Shown piece after piece: positions 4,295 through 8,138 of a stretch of DNA of 8,138 nucleotides; within the stretch, counting starts at the first letter, position 1, and each line of letters starts with the position of its first letter. Position numbers and translations under genes: made by a program. Origin of the DNA: Porphyrobacter sp. (GTDB lineage Bacteria > Pseudomonadota > Alphaproteobacteria > Sphingomonadales > Sphingomonadaceae); the NCBI GenBank assembly GCA_018991295.1, contig JAGKSZ010000159.1, positions 1 to 8,138 of the forward strand. The letters run 5' to 3'. The notes under the pieces are model-generated. The model was not told where the DNA came from. It made no database searches and was given only the letters and a program-made list of their open reading frames with translations.

Positions 4295-4543
4295 ATGCAA
4301 AGCCAGAACCCGATCATCGCCGACCTCGTCAAGCTCGCCAACAGTGCCGCCGGAACCATGGCGGGCATGACCCGCGAGGCGCGCGAAAGCACCCGTGAAC
4401 GCCTGCGCGAAGCCTTTGGCGGGATCGATTTCGTCTCCCGCGAGGAGTTCGAGACGGTCAAGGCCATGGCGCAGAAGGCCCGCGAACAGGCCGATGCCCT
4501 CGAAGCGCGGCTTGCTGCGCTGGAAGCCAAGTCCAAGAAGTAA
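4295..4543 (+). CDS. ubiK: Ubiquinone biosynthesis accessory factor UbiK (BMFP family)
   Basis: UbiK is a small accessory factor that supports aerobic ubiquinone synthesis, thought to help assemble or lipid-link the Ubi proteins; the family is also known as BMFP/YqiC for in vitro membrane fusogenic activity. The 82-residue product has the family layout: an N-terminal amphipathic part (NPIIADLVKLANSAAGTM), a basic middle (TREARESTRERLREAF), the FVSREEFETVKAMAQKARE segment at about 46-64, and a C-terminal coiled coil rich in Ala/Leu/Glu (ADALEARLAALEAK). An AAAAGG sits just ahead of the ATG. It starts a tight plus-strand cluster with recO 15 nt downstream; the 134-nt gap from tspO suggests its own promoter. 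Confidence 0.88.
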   Translation: MQSQNPIIADLVKLANSAAGTMAGMTREARESTRERLREAFGGIDFVSREEFETVKAMAQKAREQADALEARLAALEAKSKK

Positions 4544-4558
4544 GCACGGCGCGGGGCC

Positions 4559-5158
4559 ATGATCCCGCGTGCCTCGGCTCTGGTGCTGGCCGCGCGTCCG
4601 CAGGGCGAGACGGGGGCGATGGCGCGCATCTTTACCGCAGATGCAGGGCTGATCGCGGCCTATGTCGCAGGCGGGCGCGGGCGACAGATGCGCGCCGTGC
4701 TGGTGCCGGGCAACCGTGTCTCGGCAGAATTCACCACCCGGCCCGGTAGCGGGCTGCCCTTTGCCCGGTTGGAGCTGGAACATTCCCGCGCCGCGCTGAT
4801 GACCGAGCCCTTGCCCGCTGCTGCGATCCAGTGGACCTGCGCGCTCACCGCCGCCACGCTGCCCGAACGCCAGCCCTATCCCGCGCTCCATCAGGCGCTG
4901 GATGCGCTGCTGGCGGCAATCGCCTTTGCCCCATCGGCGCGCGGCTGGGTGGGCGGGCTGATCGGCTATGAAACGCTCCTGCTGTCGGAACTGGGCTATG
5001 GCGGAGAGGCACCTGCGCCAGCGCCTGATTGGCCCGCGCAGATCGCCCAGCTGGCACAGCTCGAACGCCGCCTTGCGCACTACCTGCTTGCAGGGGCGAG
5101 GAGCGATGTTATGGGCGCGAGGCTGTTGCTCACCGAGCGGCTGTGTCGGATGGGGTGA
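4559..5158 (+). CDS. recO: DNA repair protein RecO
   Basis: RecO works with RecR to load RecA onto SSB-coated single-stranded DNA in the RecF pathway and can anneal complementary strands. The N-terminal OB-fold region is clear: ALVLAARPQGETGAMARIFT at about 7-26, then GLIAAYVAGGRGRQMRAVLVPGNRVSAEF at 30-58 (described by its ends G30 and F58), followed by a LARLEL-like strand pair and an alpha-helical C-terminal half. At 199 residues it is shorter than the common 230-250, and it lacks the cysteine zinc site found in some RecO proteins; the sequence has only two scattered cysteines. The frame ends in TGA at 5156-5158, two bases before the leuB ATG, so translation is probably coupled. The short length may be normal for this lineage. 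Confidence 0.88.
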   Translation: MIPRASALVLAARPQGETGAMARIFTADAGLIAAYVAGGRGRQMRAVLVPGNRVSAEFTTRPGSGLPFARLELEHSRAALMTEPLPAAAIQWTCALTAATLPERQPYPALHQALDALLAAIAFAPSARGWVGGLIGYETLLLSELGYGGEAPAPAPDWPAQIAQLAQLERRLAHYLLAGARSDVMGARLLLTERLCRMG

Positions 5159-5160
5159 AG

Positions 5161-6219
5161 ATGAAGATTGCAGTTCTGCCCGGTGACGGGATCGGTCCCG
5201 AGGTCACCGCCGAGGCGGTTGCCGTGCTCGAATCGCTCGGCCTGCCCGGTCTGACACTGTTCAGCGGCGATGTCGGCGGGGCGGCCTATCATCGCCACGG
5301 GCACCCGCTGCCTGAAGAAACGCTCGATCTTGCCCGCGCCGCCGATGCAATCCTGTTCGGCGCGGTGGGCGATCCGACCTGCGACGCGCTGGAGCGCCAC
5401 CTGCGGCCCGAACAGGCGATCCTTGGCCTGCGCAAACACCTTGGCCTGTTTGCCAACCTGCGCCCGGCGCGGGTGTTTGGAGGGCTTGAACACCTCTCCC
5501 CCTTGCGCGCCGATATTGCCGGCGGGCTTGATATGCTGATCGTGCGCGAGTTGACGGGGGATGTCTATTTCGGCGCCAAGGGCCAGCGCGTGACTGACGC
5601 GGGCGAGCGCGAGGGCTGGGACGCAATGTCCTATGCGGCAAACGAAGTGCGCCGCATCGCCCATGTCGCCTTCCGTGCGGCGCAGGCATCGGGGCAGAAG
5701 CTCACCAGCGTCGACAAGGCCAATGTGCTGGAAACCAGCCAGCTGTGGCGCGATGTGGTGGTGGAGGTTTCCGCTGAATATCCCGATGTCGCGCTCGATC
5801 ACATGTATGTCGATAATGCCGCGATGCAGGTGGTGAGCCATCCCGACCGTTTCGGCGTGGTGCTGACGGGCAATCTGTTTGGCGATATCCTGTCAGACCT
5901 TGCCAGCGCGGCGGTGGGTTCGATCGGGCTGCTGCCGTCTGCCTCTCTTGGTGAGCGCCAGACCGCGCATGGCACCTTCGGCCTTTACGAACCCATCCAC
6001 GGCAGCGCCCCCGATATTGCCGGGCAGGGCAAGGCCAATCCGATGGCAACGATCCTGTCAGCCGCGATGATGCTGCGTCATTCTTTCGGGCTGGAAGATC
6101 AGGCTGCGCGGATCGAGGCGGCGGTGGGCCGCACGCTGGCCGACGGCATCCTTGGCGGCGATCTTGGTGGCAGTCACGGCACCGCGGCCATCGGGGCGGC
6201 GGTGCGGGAACGCCTGTAA
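5161..6219 (+). CDS. leuB: 3-isopropylmalate dehydrogenase
   Basis: LeuB oxidises 3-isopropylmalate with NAD+ and Mg2+/Mn2+; decarboxylation gives the precursor of leucine. The 352-residue product begins MKIAVLPGDGIGPEVTAEAV. The frame is open further upstream over recO, but the ATG at 5161, with GGGGTGAAG just before it, gives the family-standard N-terminus. Motifs: LRKHLGLFANLRPAR (substrate-binding arginines), R129 and Y136 in VRELTGDVYFG, K186 in SVDKANVLE, D218 in YVDNAAMQ, D242 and D246 in TGNLFGDILSD, and the NAD loop HGSAPDIAGQGKANP. These match the Thermus enzyme residues (K185, D217, D241, D245) within one position. It is separated from leuC/leuD in this window. Expression is probably from the ubiK-recO transcript. 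Homoisocitrate or tartrate dehydrogenase is much less likely. Confidence 0.95.
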   Translation: MKIAVLPGDGIGPEVTAEAVAVLESLGLPGLTLFSGDVGGAAYHRHGHPLPEETLDLARAADAILFGAVGDPTCDALERHLRPEQAILGLRKHLGLFANLRPARVFGGLEHLSPLRADIAGGLDMLIVRELTGDVYFGAKGQRVTDAGEREGWDAMSYAANEVRRIAHVAFRAAQASGQKLTSVDKANVLETSQLWRDVVVEVSAEYPDVALDHMYVDNAAMQVVSHPDRFGVVLTGNLFGDILSDLASAAVGSIGLLPSASLGERQTAHGTFGLYEPIHGSAPDIAGQGKANPMATILSAAMMLRHSFGLEDQAARIEAAVGRTLADGILGGDLGGSHGTAAIGAAVRERL

Positions 6220-6242
6220 GGGCGGGGCCGGGGCACCAGAAT

Positions 6243-7334
6243 ATGCTCGAACTTGCGATCATCCTGCCCACGCTCAACGAGCGCGGCAATCTTGGCCCGC
6301 TGGTGGAGCGGATCGACCGCGCCATCGGCAGTGCGGCCATGTGGGAAGTGATCATCGTCGATGATGACAGCCGCGATGGCACGGCGGACGAAGCACGCGC
6401 GCTGGCGCTGACGGATACCCGCGTGCGGGTGATCCAGCGCATCGGCCGGCGCGGACTGGCGAGCGCCGCGATCGAAGGCTTTTGCGCCACGGCTGCCCCG
6501 TTTGTGGCGGTAATGGACGCCGACCACCAGCACGATCCGGCGCTGCTGCCGGGGATGCTCGCCGCGCTCCAATCGGGCGAGGCCGATATCTGCGTTGCCA
6601 GCCGCTTTGCCGAAGGGGCCAGCACCGCCGATTGGGCCGCGCCCGAGCGCGAGAAGCTCTCCACCTATGCCAATGCCATCGCGCGGCGGATCACCGGGGT
6701 TGCGCTGAGCGATCCGATGAGCGGGTATTTCATGCTGCCTGCCAGCACCGCCCGCGCACTGGTGCCGCGGCTTTCGGGGATCGGGTTCAAGATCCTGCTC
6801 GATCTGCTGGCAACCTCTGACACCACCATGCGGGTCAAGGAATTCCCGCTCAATTTCGCGGCCCGCCGCGAAGGAGAAAGCAAGCTGGACCGCGCCATTC
6901 TGTTCGATTTCCTCGCCGGGCTCTTTGACAAGACGCTGGGCAAGGTGATCCCGACCCGTTTCGCTCTGTTCGGCACCGTGGGCGCGCTGGGGGTGGGGGT
7001 GCACTTTGCCGTGCTCAGCGTGTTGCTGTTCGCCTTTGGGGAGCGGTTCGCCATCGCGCAAACGGCCGCCGTGCTGGTGGCGATGAGCTTCAACTTCTGG
7101 CTCAACAACTGGCTGACCTACCGCGACAAGCGGCTGGTGGGCGCATTGGCGCTGCTGCGCGGGTGGCTGGGTTTCATTGCGACCTGCGCGATCGGGGCCT
7201 TTGCCAATGTCGCGATTGCGACCTTCATGCAGGGGCAGGGCATCCACTGGGCACTGGCCGCGCTGGCAGGGATCGTGGTGGGATCGGTCTGGAACTACGC
7301 CCTGTCGAGCCGCTTCGTGTGGGGGCGGTTCTGA
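6243..7334 (+). CDS. Glycosyltransferase family 2 (polyprenyl-phosphate mannose synthase-like) fused to GtrA domain
   Basis: A 363-residue two-domain protein. Residues 1-235 are a DPM1-type GT2 domain: PTLNERGN at 9-16, the nucleotide-sugar aspartates VDDDSRDGTAD at 39-49, metal-binding DADHQHDP at 92-99 (usually DADLQH; His95 is a small departure), SRF at 120-122, and DPMSGYFML at 157-165. These enzymes transfer mannose (or glucose) from the GDP- or UDP-sugar to polyprenyl phosphate on the inner membrane face. Residues 239-363 form a GtrA-like domain with four hydrophobic helices (about 240-262, 268-290, 300-325, 333-355), a family associated with moving or anchoring lipid-linked sugars. The fusion is a known architecture. 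The gap from leuB is 23 nt with no strong ribosome site. The convergent PMT-like gene is a plausible user of its product. Donor sugar cannot be read from sequence. Confidence 0.9.
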   Translation: MLELAIILPTLNERGNLGPLVERIDRAIGSAAMWEVIIVDDDSRDGTADEARALALTDTRVRVIQRIGRRGLASAAIEGFCATAAPFVAVMDADHQHDPALLPGMLAALQSGEADICVASRFAEGASTADWAAPEREKLSTYANAIARRITGVALSDPMSGYFMLPASTARALVPRLSGIGFKILLDLLATSDTTMRVKEFPLNFAARREGESKLDRAILFDFLAGLFDKTLGKVIPTRFALFGTVGALGVGVHFAVLSVLLFAFGERFAIAQTAAVLVAMSFNFWLNNWLTYRDKRLVGALALLRGWLGFIATCAIGAFANVAIATFMQGQGIHWALAALAGIVVGSVWNYALSSRFVWGRF

Positions 7335-7466
7335 GACGAGTTTACAGGGGCGCGCAGTTCGGCTTGCGCAGCGAGCCGCAAGGCCGACCGGCCGCCCGCA
7401 GCGGGCGCAGCTTGCTGCGCGTCTAGCGAGGACCGTGCGCCGGATGGCGCGCGGAAAACAAAACCT
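7335..7466. repeat. Palindrome-rich spacer between convergent genes
   Basis: This 132-bp spacer is mostly hairpin sequence: GGCCG-AC-CGGCC at 7382-7393, GCCCGC-A-GCGGGC near 7393-7406, GCGCAG-CTTG-CTGCGC at about 7406-7421, the shared CTAGCGAGGA at 7423-7432, and GCGCC/GGCGC arms around 7437-7450, ending in GGAAAACAAAACC. Positions 7376-7401 are a variant of 1531-1556 (opposite strand). The A-run follows the hairpins on the plus strand, so this is not a plus-strand terminator; for the minus strand the T-run comes before the hairpins. The hairpins may still stabilise transcript ends. Confidence 0.65.
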
Positions 7467-8138
7467 TTACATCCACCCCTCGACCCACATCCACGTGATG
7501 AAGCTGCCCCGGCCCTTGAGCGGGAGGGCCGCGATGATCGGGAAGAACCACGCGAACACCCCGGCCGCGGCTGCGGGGATGCCCCAGGCTGCCCATTTGC
7601 CATAGGGCACGCGCCGCAGATCGCTGCACGCCAGCGCAAGGGCGGCGAGCAGAAAGAAGCTCGGCACGAAATAGTGGTAATAGAACTGCACCGGCTTGGG
7701 CGCGATCAGCCACAGGCCAAGGCTTGCCGCATAGCCGAGCGAGGCCGCCAGCCGCGCAGGATCGCGCCGCCACACCCCCGCAGCCAGACACCACGCCAGC
7801 GCGGGCAGGCCGATCAGCATGGTCAGCGGATTGCCCACCAGCAGCACCCCGCGCTGCCGGCCATCGACAAGCTCGTAAAGATACCAGATGCCGCGCGTGT
7901 TCAGCACCCAATCCGGCCACTGGCTCATATAGCGGGGCGGGGTCATGAGCTGGCTCTGCAGCGTGAACATTTCGCGGTGAAGCCCGATCAGGCCTTGCTC
8001 TGCCAGCGGTGATGGGTGCAGCGGCGCGGCCAGCCAGTAGCCGGGGATATAGGTCGCAGCGTAAACCAGCAGCGGCACGATCCCGAGCCACACGAATGCC
8101 TCGATCAGGGTAACCCCCGGCACCGGCGCGCCGCGGCG
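7467..8138 (-). CDS. GT39/PMT-family protein mannosyltransferase-like membrane protein, C-terminal part
   Basis: The last 223 residues are present; the frame is open to the right edge, so the N-terminal catalytic part lies outside. The segment looks like the C-terminal region of dolichyl/polyprenyl-phosphate-mannose protein mannosyltransferases: a helix ending in YIPGYWLA, an amphipathic soluble stretch with LHREMFTLQSQLM and SQWPDWVLNTRGIWYLYE (cf. the PMT pattern of a Trp-rich stretch before RPIWYY), then VDGRQRGVLLVGNPL and four hydrophobic helices including APKPVQFYYHYFVPSFFLL. PMT enzymes transfer mannose from the polyprenyl-phosphate donor to Ser/Thr of exported proteins on the outer face of the inner membrane. 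It is convergent with the GT2-GtrA gene that could supply the donor. A related lipid-A-type GT39 (ArnT-like) is less consistent with the C-terminal motifs. Confidence 0.85.
   Translation of the reverse strand, partial: RRGAPVPGVTLIEAFVWLGIVPLLVYAATYIPGYWLAAPLHPSPLAEQGLIGLHREMFTLQSQLMTPPRYMSQWPDWVLNTRGIWYLYELVDGRQRGVLLVGNPLTMLIGLPALAWCLAAGVWRRDPARLAASLGYAASLGLWLIAPKPVQFYYHYFVPSFFLLAALALACSDLRRVPYGKWAAWGIPAAAAGVFAWFFPIIAALPLKGRGSFITWMWVEGWM

Noticed and set aside
4244..5080. 278-codon minus-strand open frame over ubiK and recO
   Set aside because: Antisense to two genes with recognisable families; no ribosome site or domain.
5080..5841. 253-codon minus-strand open frame over leuB
   Set aside because: Codon-bias shadow of leuB.
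6174..7247. 357-codon minus-strand open frame over the GT2-GtrA gene
   Set aside because: Shadow of a gene with clear GT2 motifs; His/Arg/Gln-rich translation.
7335..7466. Bidirectional terminator between convergent genes
   Set aside because: Hairpins are strong, but neither strand has a T-run after a stem; the A/T tract is on the wrong side for both directions.

Overview
The window is GC-rich chromosomal DNA (roughly two-thirds G+C by eye). Its gene content and protein style suggest an alphaproteobacterium of the Sphingomonadales, most likely Erythrobacteraceae (Erythrobacter/Porphyrobacter-like). That placement is inferred from protein resemblance and the abundance of GC-rich palindromic intergenic repeats; no rRNA or marker gene confirms it. 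Apart from its intergenic DNA, the window looks like ordinary housekeeping chromosome: no transposase, integrase, phage gene, CRISPR array, tRNA or rRNA was found.

Layout, left to right. (1) The 5' two-thirds of a branched-chain aminotransferase (ilvE) on the minus strand runs off the left edge. (2) An 813-bp stretch (786-1598) has no conventional gene but is the most interesting part: palindrome clusters, a probable structured minus-strand RNA with an extended Shine-Dalgarno and an 18-codon small ORF ending at a terminator, a possible tiny plus-strand RNA with its own terminator, and more palindromes. (3) A minus-strand lipoprotein of unknown function diverges from tlyA (S4-domain rRNA 2'-O-methyltransferase). 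(4) tlyA's stop codon lies in a 27-bp tandem repeat, followed by the terminator of a tiny Ala/Glu-rich minus-strand lipoprotein. (5) Divergent from that is tspO. (6) After a 38-bp-period tandem hairpin repeat comes a tight plus-strand cluster: ubiK, recO, leuB and a glycosyltransferase 2-GtrA fusion, with gaps of 15, 2 and 23 nt. (7) A palindrome-rich convergent spacer follows, then the C-terminal part of a protein-mannosyltransferase-like (GT39/PMT) membrane protein on the minus strand, running off the right edge.

Functional links: ilvE and leuB both act in branched-chain amino acid metabolism. The GT2-GtrA protein should make and/or handle a polyprenyl-phosphate sugar, and the neighbouring PMT-type enzyme is the kind that uses such a donor outside the membrane, so the right end suggests a small protein- or envelope-glycosylation module. 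UbiK supports ubiquinone synthesis, RecO recombinational repair, TlyA ribosome methylation, and TspO tetrapyrrole/stress sensing.

The best candidate for something undescribed is the 1050-1209 minus-strand RNA/small ORF, together with a family of hairpin repeats in which two copies differ only by paired compensatory changes.
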